From: Arenimonas donghaensis DSM 18148 = HO3-R19
GTDB taxonomy: Bacteria > Pseudomonadota > Gammaproteobacteria > Xanthomonadales > Xanthomonadaceae
Assembly (NCBI RefSeq): GCF_000743535.1
Contig: NZ_AVCJ01000012.1
Location: 248,001 to 312,000, forward strand
Length of the DNA stretch: 64,000 nucleotides
Reading direction: 5' to 3'
Below the pieces are notes generated by a model. The model was not told where the DNA came from, searched no databases, and saw only the letters and a list, made by a program, of their open reading frames with translations. Of this stretch, positions 1 to 11,469 are shown piece after piece. The first letter of the stretch is position 1. Every line of letters begins with the position of its first letter. Both the position numbers and the translations under genes were made by a program.

Positions 1-2398
1 CGCACTCGATCACGTTCACGGCTTCAAGCACGACCGTGCGCGGCGGCAGTGAGTCGTCGACCAGGAAGGCGGCATTGCCGCTCTCGCCCGAAATCAGCAG
101 GTCGGTCGCGGTCAGCATCAGCGGGTGGTCGGGGCGCAGGTAGAGCAGGTCGTCGCGCGACAGCGCGGTGGCGCGGTCGCTGGTGCACATGCGCGGCCCC
201 TGGCGCAGTTCCTCGAAGCCATCCACGGACAGGTGCTCGGGGTCGAGCAGCCAGATGTTCTGGGCCAGGGCTTCGTTGTGCACGCCGAAACTTTCCAGCA
301 GCCGCAGCGGGAAGTCGTCCATGGCCGCGTGCTGGTCGTCGGCGGCCAGGGCCTGGCGCAGCGCGTCGCGCTCGCCCAGGCCACGGCTGCCGAGTTCGAG
401 CAGCCGGTCGCGGCCTTCGGCGATCAGCCGTGCCAACTCGGCGTGGCGCTGCCGGCTGCGTTCGAGCAGCTCATCGAGCGCCGGTTCGCGGGCATCGGCA
501 TCGAGCGAAGCCAGTTGCAGCAGTTCGGCGCCGAAACCGCGCAGCATCTCCCGGCCGTCGGCCAGCACCTGGCGGAAGGCGTCCAGGCCTTCGTGCAGCC
601 AGCGCTGGAGCACTTCCTGGGCGCTGTCGGCCACGGCGGCGGCGTGCAGGTGCACGTCGCCCTGCTGGCCGATCCGGTCCAGGCGTCCGATGCGCTGTTC
701 AAGCATGTCCGGATGCAGGGGCAGGTCCCAGAACAGCAGGTGCTGGGCGAACTGGAAGTTGCGGCCTTCGGCGCCGATCTCGCTGGACACCAGCAGGCGC
801 GCGCCTTCCTCGTCGGCGAAGTAGGCGGCGTTTCGGTCGCGCTGGAGCAGGTTCATGTCTTCGTGGAAACGCGCCACCTTCATGCCGGTGCGCAGGCGCA
901 GCGCTTCCTCGATGGCCTGAACCTTGGCCCGCGAACGGCACAGCAACAGCACCTTGGCCGGTGCGACCGCGTCGAGCGTATCGAGCAGCCAGTCCATGCG
1001 CGGGTCGCGGGTGAAATCGTGTGACGGTTCGTCGTCGGTCTCGCCGACGTCGTGTGCGAATTCGGCGCGCAGCACGCCCAGCAGGGTGGGGTCCTCGTCG
1101 GCGTGCAGGACCTTCAGGTGCGGAATGCGCTTGGGGAATCCCCCCACGGCGGCACGTCGGTTGCGCACCATCACCCGGCCGGTGCCGTGGCGGTCGACCA
1201 GGTCGGCCAGGAGGGCATCGCGCGCGGCGGCATCGCCGGCCGCGATGCGGCCCAGGCGCTGGGCCAGGTGGTCCTGGTCGTCCGGGAACAGCCGCGCCAG
1301 GGCCTGCATGTCGTCGGTGGTGAGCGCCTGGTCGTCGAGCAGGCGACCGGCCAGCGCCGACAGGTCGTGGTAACCGCGGGTCTCGGCCTTGAAGGCCTCC
1401 AGGTCGGTGTATCGGGCCGGGTCGAGCAGCCGCAGGCGGGCGAAGTGGCCACCCAGCCCGAGCTGTTCGGGCGTGGCGGTGAGCAGGAGCAGGCCGGGCG
1501 TGCGCGCCGACAGGGATTCGACCAGCGCATAACCCGGGCTGGTGAACTCCGGGGTCCAGACCAGGTGGTGGGCCTCGTCGACCAGCAGCAGGTCCCAACC
1601 GGCGGCCAGGGCCTGGCGGGCGCGCTTTTCGTGGCTGGCCAGCCAGTCCACCGAGGCGATGACGCACTGCTCGTCTTCGAAGGGATTGGCCTTGGGCTCG
1701 GTCATCTCCAGCGATTCGCAGCGCTCTTCGTCGTAGATGGCGAAGGCCAGGTTGAAGCGGCGCAGCAGCTCGACGAACCACTGGTTGACCAGGCTTTCCG
1801 GCACCAGCACCAGCACGCGGCTGGCGCGGCCCGAGGCCAGCATCTGGGCGGTCACCAGGCAGGCTTCGATGGTCTTGCCCAGGCCGACTTCATCGGCCAG
1901 CAACAGGCGTGGCGGCCGGCGCGCAGCCGCGGCCTCGGCGACCTGCAGCTGGTGCGGCACCAGGTCGATGCGCGCGCCCAGCACGCCCCAGCCCGGGTGC
2001 GCGCGCGCCTCGGCGCGACGCCGCAGGCACTCGACGCGGAATTCGAACTGGTCGTTGCGGTCGACCCGGCCGGACAACAGCCGCGAATCGGCCTGCGACA
2101 CCGGCTGCTCCGCGTCGAGCTCGCCCTCGGCGTGCCAGTGGCCATCGCACAGGTAGTGCACGTGGCCCTCGCGGTCCTCGACCTTCTCGACGGTCTTGTC
2201 GTTGCCCTCGACCCGCACGCGCTCGCCGGGACGGAACACCGCACGCAGCAGCGGCGCCGAGCCCAGGGCATACATGCGCACGACGCCGGTGCCGGTGAAG
2301 ACGATTTGCACCTGGCGTCCGGCCAGGCGCAGCACCGTGCCCAGGCCCAGTTCGGGTTCGGCGCTGGAAAACCAGCGTTGGCCGGGGGAAAACAGCAT
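1..2398 (-). CDS. rapA: RNA polymerase-associated helicase RapA (partial, C-terminus off window)
   Basis: SWI2/SNF2-type ATPase that binds RNA polymerase and helps recycle it after transcription. The first 799 codons are present; the gene runs off the left edge (E. coli RapA is 968 residues). It begins MLFSPGQRWFSSAEPELGLG, the usual RapA N-terminus. A Walker A segment ADEVGLGKTIEA lies near residue 170, a DEAHH Walker B box near 273, and the helicase C motif QRIGRLDRIGQ near 580. The ATG at 2398 follows a GGAG-containing leader. The nearest upstream gene on this strand is an unrelated M13 peptidase that ends about 130 bases away, with a GC-rich hairpin between them. Confidence 0.95.
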   Translation of the reverse strand, partial: MLFSPGQRWFSSAEPELGLGTVLRLAGRQVQIVFTGTGVVRMYALGSAPLLRAVFRPGERVRVEGNDKTVEKVEDREGHVHYLCDGHWHAEGELDAEQPVSQADSRLLSGRVDRNDQFEFRVECLRRRAEARAHPGWGVLGARIDLVPHQLQVAEAAAARRPPRLLLADEVGLGKTIEACLVTAQMLASGRASRVLVLVPESLVNQWFVELLRRFNLAFAIYDEERCESLEMTEPKANPFEDEQCVIASVDWLASHEKRARQALAAGWDLLLVDEAHHLVWTPEFTSPGYALVESLSARTPGLLLLTATPEQLGLGGHFARLRLLDPARYTDLEAFKAETRGYHDLSALAGRLLDDQALTTDDMQALARLFPDDQDHLAQRLGRIAAGDAAARDALLADLVDRHGTGRVMVRNRRAAVGGFPKRIPHLKVLHADEDPTLLGVLRAEFAHDVGETDDEPSHDFTRDPRMDWLLDTLDAVAPAKVLLLCRSRAKVQAIEEALRLRTGMKVARFHEDMNLLQRDRNAAYFADEEGARLLVSSEIGAEGRNFQFAQHLLFWDLPLHPDMLEQRIGRLDRIGQQGDVHLHAAAVADSAQEVLQRWLHEGLDAFRQVLADGREMLRGFGAELLQLASLDADAREPALDELLERSRQRHAELARLIAEGRDRLLELGSRGLGERDALRQALAADDQHAAMDDFPLRLLESFGVHNEALAQNIWLLDPEHLSVDGFEELRQGPRMCTSDRATALSRDDLLYLRPDHPLMLTATDLLISGESGNAAFLVDDSLPPRTVVLEAVNVIEC

Positions 2399-2478
2399 GC
2401 GCGACTCCATTCGGGGAGCGCGATTCTACAGGGCGCGGCGGGCTGCCCCAAAGTTCCGGCTCCCTGCGCCTGAACGGA

Positions 2479-2504
2479 GACGGCCCGGGCAAGCCCGGGC
2501 CGTC
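2479..2504 (-). terminator. Perfect 12-bp hairpin downstream of the first M13 peptidase
   Basis: GACGGCCCGGGC pairs perfectly with GCCCGGGCCGTC around a 2-base loop, 24 bases beyond the M13 stop codon. No T-run follows on either strand, so termination is inferred from position and stability only. Confidence 0.45.
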
Positions 2505-2527
2505 CTGGTGCCGCTATGGTCGGGTGC

Positions 2528-4630
2528 TTACCAGATCGAGACCCGGTCCGCTTCCGGACGCACCATCGGGTCGCCGGCTTCGCAGCTGAACGCGGCCGCG
2601 AAGGCGGGCAGGTTCGAGGGCGCGCCGATGGCCCGGAAGCGGGCCGGGGCGTGCGGATCGGTCTGCAGGCGGACCCGCAGTTCTTCGTCCTTAAAGTTGC
2701 GGCGCCAGACGGTGGCCCAGTTCATGAAGAAGCGCTGGTCCTGGGTGTAGCCGTCGATCTCGCCGACCCTCTTGTTCTCCAGCTCGCGCTGCAGGGCGTC
2801 GTAGGCCACGGCCAGGCCGCCCAGGTCGGCGATGTTCTCGCCCAGGGTCAGCTTGCCGTTGACGTGCAGGTCGTCGATCGAGGTGTAGGCGTCGAACTGC
2901 GCGACCAGCTGGTCGGTGCGCGACTGGAAGCCTTCCTTGTCCTTGTCGCTCCACCAGTTCTCGAAATTGCCTTCGGCGTCGAAGCGGCTGCCCTGGTCGT
3001 CGTAGCCGTGGATCATCTCGTGGCCGATGACCGCGCCGATGCCGCCGTAGTTGAGCGCCGGGTCGGCTTCGAGGTCGAAGAACGGCGGCTGCAGGATCGC
3101 GGCCGGGAACACGATCTCGTTGGCCAGCGGGTTGTAGTAGGCGTTGACCGTCTGCGGGCTCATGCCCCATTCGGTGCGGTCCACCGGCTGGCCGATCTTG
3201 GCCAGGTTGAAGCGGTAGTTGAAGGCGTTGGCGGCCATCAGGTTGGCGACGTAGCCATCGCGGCTGGTCGCCAGCGCGCTCCAGTCACGCCACTTGTCCG
3301 GGTAGCCGACCTTCGGGGTGAAGGCGGCCCACTTCTCGAGCGCCTTTTCCTTGGTTTCCGCGCCCATCCACGCCAGGCCCTCGATGCGGGTCTTGAGCGC
3401 GGCGGACAGGTTGCCGACCAGGTCCTGCATGCGCGCCTTGGCTTCCGGCGGGAAGGCGACCTCGACGTACTCCTGGCCCAGGGCTTCGCCCATCTGGCCG
3501 TTGATGGTGTTGAGCACGCGCTTCCAGCGCGGCTGCATTTCCTGCTGGCCGCGCAGGGTCTTGCCGTAGAAGTTGAAGTTTTCCTCGGCAAAGGCGCTCG
3601 ACAGGAACGGCGCGGCGTTGTCGATCGCGTGGTAGCGCAGGTAGGCCTGCCAGGTGGCCACCGGGACCTCGCCGAGCATGGTGCTGACCTCGGCATGGAA
3701 CTCCGGCTGAGCCAGCGAGAACATCTCCGGGGCCGGCACGCCCTGGGAATCGAAGAAACGCGTCCAGCTGAAGTTCGGGCTGACCGCGTCGGCCTGTTCC
3801 AGGTTGACCGGGTTGTAGTACTTGGAAACGTCGCGCGAGAGCTCCTCGCTCGACAGCGACTTGCCGGCCAGGCGGGTTTCGAACGCCATCACGTCCTTGG
3901 CCTGGCTCGCGGCGGCCTCCGGTTCGGCGCCGGCGAGCTCGAGTACCTTGGCGATGTGCGCGACGTAGGCTTCGCGGATGCCGGCATGCTTGTCGTCGAA
4001 GTAGTAGGACTTGTCCGGCAGGCCCAGGCCACCCTGGGTGGCGTAGGCGATGTTCATGGTCGAGTTCTTGAAGTCGGCTTCGGGACCGAAGCCGAACACG
4101 AAGGCCTGGCCCTTGGCATAACTGTCGCGCAGCCACTGCGCCACGGCGTCGCCGGAGTCGAGCGCGGCGATGCCGTCGAGCGTGGACTGCATCGGCGCCA
4201 GGCCGGCGGCCTCGATCGCGGCTTCGTCCATGCCGGTGGCCCAGATGTCACCGATGAGCTTGGCGGTGCCGTCGGCGGCATCGCGGGCGGCGAGGTTTTC
4301 CACCAACGCGTGCTGGATCTCGAGCGAGCGCTCGGCCAGGGCCTCGAAGCTGCCCCAGGTGGTGCGGTCGGCCGGGACGGGGTTGGCGGCCAGCCACTTC
4401 CCGTTGACGAACTGGTCGAGGTCGGTGCAGGCCGGCACGCTGGTGTCGAGGTCGGCGGCCTGCAGGGTGATCATCGGGGTCTTGACGCCCGACAGGTCGA
4501 TCGCCGGCGCCGGGGTCCCGGCGGCGGTCGGGGCCTGGGACGGGTCGGTGGAGTCGGACTTCTGGCAGGCGGCCAGGGCGACGGTGACGGCGAGCGCCAG
4601 GGTCAGGGGCTTGGCATAACGAAGGTTCAC
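2528..4630 (-). CDS. M13 family zinc metallopeptidase, lipoprotein (PepO/neprilysin-like)
   Basis: Secreted endopeptidase of the neprilysin/PepO family, 700 residues, full length. The N-terminus is a lipoprotein signal with lipobox LAAC (C22), so it is probably anchored to a membrane facing the periplasm. The zinc motif HEMIH is at 537-541, and a downstream ENIADLGG segment carries the third ligand. The protein ends in VSIW, close to the C-terminal Trp usual in M13. The start is GTG at 4630 with GGAGA six bases upstream. A paralogue with the same architecture lies at 6817-8913. Family assignment is firm; the substrate is unknown. Confidence 0.95.
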   Translation of the reverse strand: MNLRYAKPLTLALAVTVALAACQKSDSTDPSQAPTAAGTPAPAIDLSGVKTPMITLQAADLDTSVPACTDLDQFVNGKWLAANPVPADRTTWGSFEALAERSLEIQHALVENLAARDAADGTAKLIGDIWATGMDEAAIEAAGLAPMQSTLDGIAALDSGDAVAQWLRDSYAKGQAFVFGFGPEADFKNSTMNIAYATQGGLGLPDKSYYFDDKHAGIREAYVAHIAKVLELAGAEPEAAASQAKDVMAFETRLAGKSLSSEELSRDVSKYYNPVNLEQADAVSPNFSWTRFFDSQGVPAPEMFSLAQPEFHAEVSTMLGEVPVATWQAYLRYHAIDNAAPFLSSAFAEENFNFYGKTLRGQQEMQPRWKRVLNTINGQMGEALGQEYVEVAFPPEAKARMQDLVGNLSAALKTRIEGLAWMGAETKEKALEKWAAFTPKVGYPDKWRDWSALATSRDGYVANLMAANAFNYRFNLAKIGQPVDRTEWGMSPQTVNAYYNPLANEIVFPAAILQPPFFDLEADPALNYGGIGAVIGHEMIHGYDDQGSRFDAEGNFENWWSDKDKEGFQSRTDQLVAQFDAYTSIDDLHVNGKLTLGENIADLGGLAVAYDALQRELENKRVGEIDGYTQDQRFFMNWATVWRRNFKDEELRVRLQTDPHAPARFRAIGAPSNLPAFAAAFSCEAGDPMVRPEADRVSIW

Positions 4631-4723
4631 GGCATTCTCCGGGCGCCGGCATGGCGCCGCAGCGCCCGATTCTCCGCCCCCCGGCCGGGCAGGGGCATAG
4701 GTCGAAGGTCATGGGCCGGGTCG

Positions 4724-4759
4724 CCAAAAAAAAGGGGCGCGACCTGCGTCGCGCCCCTT
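4724..4759 (-). terminator. Rho-independent terminator of the subtilisin gene
   Basis: On the minus strand AAGGGGCGCGAC pairs with GTCGCGCCCCTT around a GCAG loop, followed by a run of nine T. It begins 24 bases after the peptidase stop codon. Confidence 0.9.
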
Positions 4760-4782
4760 CCCGTCGCTTTTCTGCCCTGGGA

Positions 4783-6606
<1,824 letters not shown>

Positions 6607-6756
6607 GTTGGTGTTCCCCTGAACTGGATGCGGATGGGGCCGCGGGAGGCGCGGCGCTGTTGACGGCGAGGCGGGTCGGTGTTCCCCAACGACCAGTTCC
6701 CTGTGCCGTACTTCCGAATATAACGGGGCGGAGGCCGAAAGTGGGACGTGCTTCAC

Positions 6757-6793
6757 AAAAAAAGACCCCGGGCAGCAGGGCTGCCCGGGGTCT
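6757..6793 (-). terminator. Rho-independent terminator of the second M13 peptidase
   Basis: On the minus strand a 14-bp perfect stem (AGACCCCGGGCAGC) with a 3-base loop is followed by seven T, 24 bases after the M13 stop codon. It also isolates the subtilisin promoter region. Confidence 0.93.
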
Positions 6794-6816
6794 GGTCCAG
6801 CTAACCGATGCCTGGC

Positions 6817-8913
6817 TTACCAGATGACGACGCGGTCCTCGCCCGAACGCACCATCTTGTCGCCTTCCTTGCAGTCGAAGGCTTCGGAGAAGGCCGGCAG
6901 GTTGGACGGGGCGCCGATGGCGCGGAACATGCCCGGCGAATGGGGCCCGACCGTCAGCTGCTGCTTGAGCTGGGCTTCGGTGAAGGCGATGCGCCAGACC
7001 GTGGCCCAGTTCATGAAGAAGCGCTGGTCCTGGGTGTAGCCGTCGATCATCGGGTCGGTGTAGCCCTCGCCCTGGGCGCGCTGCAATGCGTCATAGGCAA
7101 CGGTCACGCCGCCCAGGTCGGCGATGTTCTCGCCCAGGCCCAGGTTGCCGTTGACGAACAGGCCCGGCAGCGCCTCGTAGCCGCTGTACTGGTCGGCCAG
7201 CTTGGTGGTCGCGGCTTCGAACTTCTTGCGGTCCTCGTCGGTCCACCAGTTGGCCATGTTGCCCTGGGCGTCGAACTTGCTGCCCTGGTCGTCGAAGCCG
7301 TGCAGCATCTCGTGGCCGATCACCGCGCCGATGCCGCCGTAGTTGAGCGCGTCGTCGGCGTTCACGTCGAAGAAGGGCGGCTGCAGGATGGCGGCCGGGA
7401 ACACGATTTCGTTGGCGGTGGCGCGGTAGTAGGCGTTCACCGTCTGCGGGCTCATGCCCCATTCGCTGCGGTCGACGGGCTTGCCGATCTTGTCGAGCAT
7501 GTACCGGTAGTTGAAGGCCGAGGCGGCGAGCAGGTTGCCGGCGTAACTATCGTCCGAGACCTCCAGGCCGCTCCAGTCGCGCCACTTGTCCGGGTAGCCG
7601 ACCTTGGGCGTGAACGAAGACCATTTCTCGATGGCCTTGGTCTTGGTCTCCTCGCTCATCCACTCCAGGTTTTCCAGGCGGGTCTTGAGCGAGGCCATCA
7701 GGTTGCCGACCAGCTCCTCCATCTTGGCCTTGGACTCGGGCGGGAAGGCCTGTTCGACGTAAAGCTGGCCGAAACCTTCCCCCATCGAGCCATTGAGCGC
7801 GCCCAGCACGCGCTTCCAGCGCTCCTGCATTTCCTTCTGCCCGCGCAGGGTCTTGCCGTAGAACTCGAAATTGCGTTCGGCGAAGGCGTTGGACAGGTAG
7901 GGCGAGGCTCCGTCGATGGTGCGGAAGCGCAGCCAGGTCTTCCAGGTGTCCAGCGGCACGTCGGCCAGCATCGCGTCCACCTCCTTGAAGAAGGCGGGCA
8001 TGGGCAGGGAGAAGGTCTGCGGCGCATCGACGTCGAGCGCGGCGAAGAACTGCGTCCAGCTGAAGTTCGGGGTGCTGGCGTCGGCGTCAGCCAGGGAGAC
8101 CGGGTTGTAGCGGTTGGCCGGGTCGCGCAGTTCAAGCCGGCCCAGGGACGCCTTGGCCAGGCGGGTTTCGAACGCGAGCACGTCCTGAGCCTGGGACTTC
8201 GCGGTGTCCTCGTCGGCGCCGGCCAGCTGCATCAGCGCAGCCACGTGTTCGACGAAGGCGGCGCGGGCGGTCTTGTAGTCCTCGCGGTCTTCCAGGTAGT
8301 AGGCGCGCTCGGGAAGCGACAGCCCGCCCTGGCTGGCGTAGGCGATGTTGGTGGTCGAGTCGTTGTAATCGGCCATGGCGTACAGGCCGAACAGCATGCC
8401 CTGGCCGCGCGCGTAGGCATCACCGATATAGGCCGGGATGTCGGCGTTCGACGCCAGTGCATCGATGCGGTCGAGCTCGGGCTGCACCGGCGCCAGGCCG
8501 GCGGCTTCGATGGCGGCTTCATCCATGCCGGCGGCGAAGAAGTCGCCGACTTTCTGTTCCATGCTGCCCGCCGGCCAATCCCCGGCGGCGGCAGCCTTGG
8601 CGATTTCATGCTGCACCTGCAGCGAGCGCTCGCCCAGCGCCGGGAAGGCACCCCAGGTGGTGCGGTCGCCCGGCACCGGATTGGCGGCCAGCCACTTGGC
8701 GTTCACGAATCCGTTGAAGTCCTGGCAGGCCTGGATGCTGGTATCGATGTCCTGGGCATCGAGCGAAATCGGCTGCTGCTGGACCTGCGCGAGGTCGATC
8801 GCCAGCTTCGGCGCCTCGGGCGCGGCGACGGCGGCGGGTTCTTCGGCTTTCTGGCAGGCGGCCAGGGCCAGGGAAACACAGAGCGCCAGGGTCAGGGGCT
8901 TGAGGCGGGTCAT
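6817..8913 (-). CDS. M13 family zinc metallopeptidase, lipoprotein (second paralogue)
   Basis: Second PepO/neprilysin-like lipoprotein, 698 residues. The lipobox is LAAC at the end of a signal starting MTRLKPLTLALCVSLALAAC, nearly the same as in the paralogue at 2528-4630. HEMLH is at 534-538, with the ENIADLGG ligand segment downstream, and the protein ends VVIW. Long stretches are identical between the two paralogues around the zinc site (for example GMSPQTVNAYY and PAAILQPPFFD). I chose ATG at 8913 because AAAGG lies eight bases upstream and the lipoprotein signal starts here; an in-frame ATG at 8988 would bury the signal. A strong terminator follows. Confidence 0.95.
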   Translation of the reverse strand: MTRLKPLTLALCVSLALAACQKAEEPAAVAAPEAPKLAIDLAQVQQQPISLDAQDIDTSIQACQDFNGFVNAKWLAANPVPGDRTTWGAFPALGERSLQVQHEIAKAAAAGDWPAGSMEQKVGDFFAAGMDEAAIEAAGLAPVQPELDRIDALASNADIPAYIGDAYARGQGMLFGLYAMADYNDSTTNIAYASQGGLSLPERAYYLEDREDYKTARAAFVEHVAALMQLAGADEDTAKSQAQDVLAFETRLAKASLGRLELRDPANRYNPVSLADADASTPNFSWTQFFAALDVDAPQTFSLPMPAFFKEVDAMLADVPLDTWKTWLRFRTIDGASPYLSNAFAERNFEFYGKTLRGQKEMQERWKRVLGALNGSMGEGFGQLYVEQAFPPESKAKMEELVGNLMASLKTRLENLEWMSEETKTKAIEKWSSFTPKVGYPDKWRDWSGLEVSDDSYAGNLLAASAFNYRYMLDKIGKPVDRSEWGMSPQTVNAYYRATANEIVFPAAILQPPFFDVNADDALNYGGIGAVIGHEMLHGFDDQGSKFDAQGNMANWWTDEDRKKFEAATTKLADQYSGYEALPGLFVNGNLGLGENIADLGGVTVAYDALQRAQGEGYTDPMIDGYTQDQRFFMNWATVWRIAFTEAQLKQQLTVGPHSPGMFRAIGAPSNLPAFSEAFDCKEGDKMVRSGEDRVVIW

Positions 8914-9218
8914 GGGCGAAACCTTTGCAAGGGACGAAGCCCCCGAGCCTAGGGCATGCGCGCGGCCGGCGGGTAGGCCAGAGGTCATGGTCCGGGGCTG
9001 GCGGCGATGGCCGGGGCTCTGCTACGGTGGCGGCGTTGGTCCTGGACTCCCATGCTCATGAAGCCCCGTCTCCAGACCCGCAGTCACGCCGGTGGCGTCG
9101 TCACGCATCGGCTTTCTGATGGTCCTAGCGCCGCCCCCTTCACGTGCATGAATGCCGCCGCGCCCGCGGCTGCCTGGTTGTCCCGGTCCCCCTCGAACCG
9201 TGAACCAGGAGAGTGGCA
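8914..9218. other. Non-coding divergent intergenic region (M13 peptidase / serA)
   Basis: About 305 bases between the divergent M13 and serA starts. A short frame opens at ATG 9052 but runs into serA out of frame and shows no recognisable protein, so I do not call a gene. A GC-rich dyad (CCGCCGCGCCCGCGGC region, near 9155-9172) is present. AGGAGA at 9207-9212 is the serA ribosome binding site. I see no clear promoter hexamers. Confidence 0.6.
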
Positions 9219-10781
9219 ATGCGCGTATTGGCCTGTGATGGCATCCATGAAGACGGACTGGACCTGTTCCGCAAGGCAGGCTGGACCGTCGAGACCAGCG
9301 ACCCGATAAAAGACCCCAAGGCCCTGGCCGAAAAGCTGGCCGGCTTCGACGCCGTGCTCGTGCGTTCGGCGACCCCGGTGCCGGGCGAAGCCCTGGCCAA
9401 GGCCGGCCAGCTCAAGGTGATCGGCCGCGCCGGCGCCGGCGTCGACACCATCGACGTCGAGGCCGCCACGGCCCGCGGCGTCGCGGTGATGAACGCGCCC
9501 GACGGCAATACCCTGGCCGCGGCCGAACACGCCATCTCGCTGCTGTTCGCGCTGGCCCGGCACGTGCCGCGCGCCGACGCCGGCATGAAGGCCGGCGATT
9601 GGCCCAAGGCCGGCCTCACCGGCTTCGAGCTCGAGGGCAAGAAGCTGGGCGTGATCGGCCTGGGCCGCATCGGCGCCACGGTGGCGCGCAAGGCCCAGGG
9701 CATCGGCATGGAAGTGGCCGCCTTCGATCCCTTCCTGCCCGCCGCTGCCGCCGGCAAGGGCAGCGTTCCGCTGATGACGCTCGACGAGTTGCTGGCCTGG
9801 GCCGACGTGGTGACCCTGCATATCCCGCGCACCAAGGACACGACCAACCTGCTCGATGAAAAACGCCTGCGCGGCATGAAGAAGGGCGCCTTCCTAATCA
9901 ACGCCGCGCGCGGCGGCCTGGTGGACGAACAGGCGCTGCTGGCGCTGCTCGAGGAAGGCCACATCGCCGGCGCCGGCCTGGACACGTTCGCCACCGAACC
10001 GCTGCCGAAGGACTCGCCCCTGCGTGGACATCCGCGCCTGGTGCTGACCCCGCACCTGGGCGCCAGCACCGGCGAGGCGCAGCAGGCCGTCAGCACCATC
10101 CTGGCCCGGCAGATCATCGATTTCGTCGCCACCGGCGCCGTCGCCGGCTGCGTCAACCTGCCGCCGCTGACGCCCGAGACGGCCCGCGAGGTCGGTCCGT
10201 GGATGCCGCTGATGACGGCCCTGGGCAAGCTGGCCGGCCGCCTGGTGCCGGCCCCGGTGAAACTTCACGTCACCTACGCCGGCCGCACCCAGGGCCTGGA
10301 CACGCGGCCGCTGACGCGGCTGCTGGTGGCGGCGCTGCTGGGGCCGGCCTCGGGTCGGGTGACGCCGGTCAATGCCCTGCACGAAGCGGCGACGCGCGGC
10401 CTCGAGGTCGCCGAAACCCTGGGCGGCGACGGCGACGGCTTCGACCGGCTGCTGCGCATCCGCGTGGAAGCCGGCGGTCAGTCGCGCGAAATCGAGGCGA
10501 CGCTGCATCGTGGTCCGCGCGTCGTGCGCCTGGACGGCGTCGAGCTGGACTTCGACCCGCTCGCGCACGTGTTGCTGATGCGCAACGAGGACAAGCCGGG
10601 CGTGATCGGCCTGGTGGGTTCGCACCTGGGCGCCGCCGGCGTGAACATCGTCAACTTCTCGCTCGGCGCCACCGGCGACGGTGGCGCGGTGGCGGCCATC
10701 ACCGTCGACCGCGAGGTCGCCGAGGCGCAGCTGCAGTCGCTGCGCGGCATCCCGGGCATCGTGTCCATGGAGCAACTCTGA
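9219..10781 (+). CDS. serA: D-3-phosphoglycerate dehydrogenase
   Basis: First step of serine biosynthesis: NAD-dependent oxidation of 3-phosphoglycerate. At 520 residues it is the long form, with catalytic and NAD domains (GLGRIGATVARKAQG near 148, ARGGLVDE near 230, catalytic His in TPHLGAST), then the intervening ASB-like domain, then a C-terminal ACT domain (NEDKPGVIGLVG) suggesting feedback control. I chose ATG at 9219 over GTG at 9213 because AGGAG sits seven bases before the ATG and overlaps the GTG. The stop overlaps the next start (TGATG), so a histidine phosphatase is translationally coupled. Confidence 0.95.
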   Translation: MRVLACDGIHEDGLDLFRKAGWTVETSDPIKDPKALAEKLAGFDAVLVRSATPVPGEALAKAGQLKVIGRAGAGVDTIDVEAATARGVAVMNAPDGNTLAAAEHAISLLFALARHVPRADAGMKAGDWPKAGLTGFELEGKKLGVIGLGRIGATVARKAQGIGMEVAAFDPFLPAAAAGKGSVPLMTLDELLAWADVVTLHIPRTKDTTNLLDEKRLRGMKKGAFLINAARGGLVDEQALLALLEEGHIAGAGLDTFATEPLPKDSPLRGHPRLVLTPHLGASTGEAQQAVSTILARQIIDFVATGAVAGCVNLPPLTPETAREVGPWMPLMTALGKLAGRLVPAPVKLHVTYAGRTQGLDTRPLTRLLVAALLGPASGRVTPVNALHEAATRGLEVAETLGGDGDGFDRLLRIRVEAGGQSREIEATLHRGPRVVRLDGVELDFDPLAHVLLMRNEDKPGVIGLVGSHLGAAGVNIVNFSLGATGDGGAVAAITVDREVAEAQLQSLRGIPGIVSMEQL

Positions 10782-11428
10782 TGCGCGTCTTGCTTGCCCG
10801 CCACGGTGAAACCCCGTGGAACGCCGAAGGCCGCTACCAGGGCCAGCACGACATCGCGCTGTCGGAGACCGGTGAACGCCAGGCCCGCCTGCTCGGTGAC
10901 CGCCTGCGCGACGTCCCGATCACGCGGGCCATCGCTTCGCCGCTGTCGCGCGCGCGCCGCACGGCCGAACTGGCCCTGGGCGAGGCGCGCGGCGGACTGC
11001 TCAGCCTGGACCGCGACCTGCAGGAGATCGCCCACGGCGACTGGGAAGGCCTGCTCGCCAGCGAGATCCGGGCCCGCGACCCGAACCGGCTGCGCGCCTG
11101 GCGCGATTCCCCGGAAACCGTGCAGATGCCCGGCGGCGGTGAATCGATCGTGCAGGTGTTCGATCGCGCCTGGCCGGCGTTCGCCCGCGCCTGCGAAGGC
11201 CTGGGCGACGGCGACACCTTGCTGGTGGTGGCGCACGACGCGGTCAACCGCGTCATCCTGTGCCGGGTGCTGGGGCTGCCGCTCTCGCGGCTGTGGTCGT
11301 TCCGGCAGGCGCCGACCACGCTCAACCTGCTCGAAGGGCAGGGGGCCGATGCGCTCGAGGTGGTGCGCCTGAACGACTGCAACCACCACACGCCGCTGTT
11401 CGGCGAGGCGGTGCACCGGGCGCTTTGA
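10781..11428 (+). CDS. Histidine phosphatase family protein (GpmB / iPSP-like)
   Basis: 215-residue member of the phosphoglycerate mutase-like superfamily. The phospho-histidine motif LLARHGET is at residues 4-11, with a second catalytic His in VVAHDAVN near 150 and an EIAHGDWEG acid motif near 82. Some members annotated as GpmB are metal-independent phosphoserine phosphatases. The one-base overlap with serA fits a role in serine biosynthesis (phosphoserine to serine), but a broad-specificity phosphatase is equally possible from the sequence alone. Confidence 0.88.
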   Translation: MRVLLARHGETPWNAEGRYQGQHDIALSETGERQARLLGDRLRDVPITRAIASPLSRARRTAELALGEARGGLLSLDRDLQEIAHGDWEGLLASEIRARDPNRLRAWRDSPETVQMPGGGESIVQVFDRAWPAFARACEGLGDGDTLLVVAHDAVNRVILCRVLGLPLSRLWSFRQAPTTLNLLEGQGADALEVVRLNDCNHHTPLFGEAVHRAL

Positions 11429-11443
11429 AGCCGCTGGGGGCGG

Positions 11444-11469
11444 GTCCGGCGGCGCGCTAGCCGCCGGAC
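11444..11469. terminator. 10-bp GC hairpin between convergent genes
   Basis: GTCCGGCGGC pairs perfectly with GCCGCCGGAC around a 6-base loop, at the meeting point of the histidine phosphatase and TPR genes; it covers the TPR stop codon. No T-run on either side, so it is a weak candidate for a bidirectional terminator. Confidence 0.4.

Noticed and set aside
9052-9309. Possible leader peptide upstream of serA
   Set aside because: The frame overlaps serA out of frame, has no run of regulatory codons and no attenuator with a T-tract.
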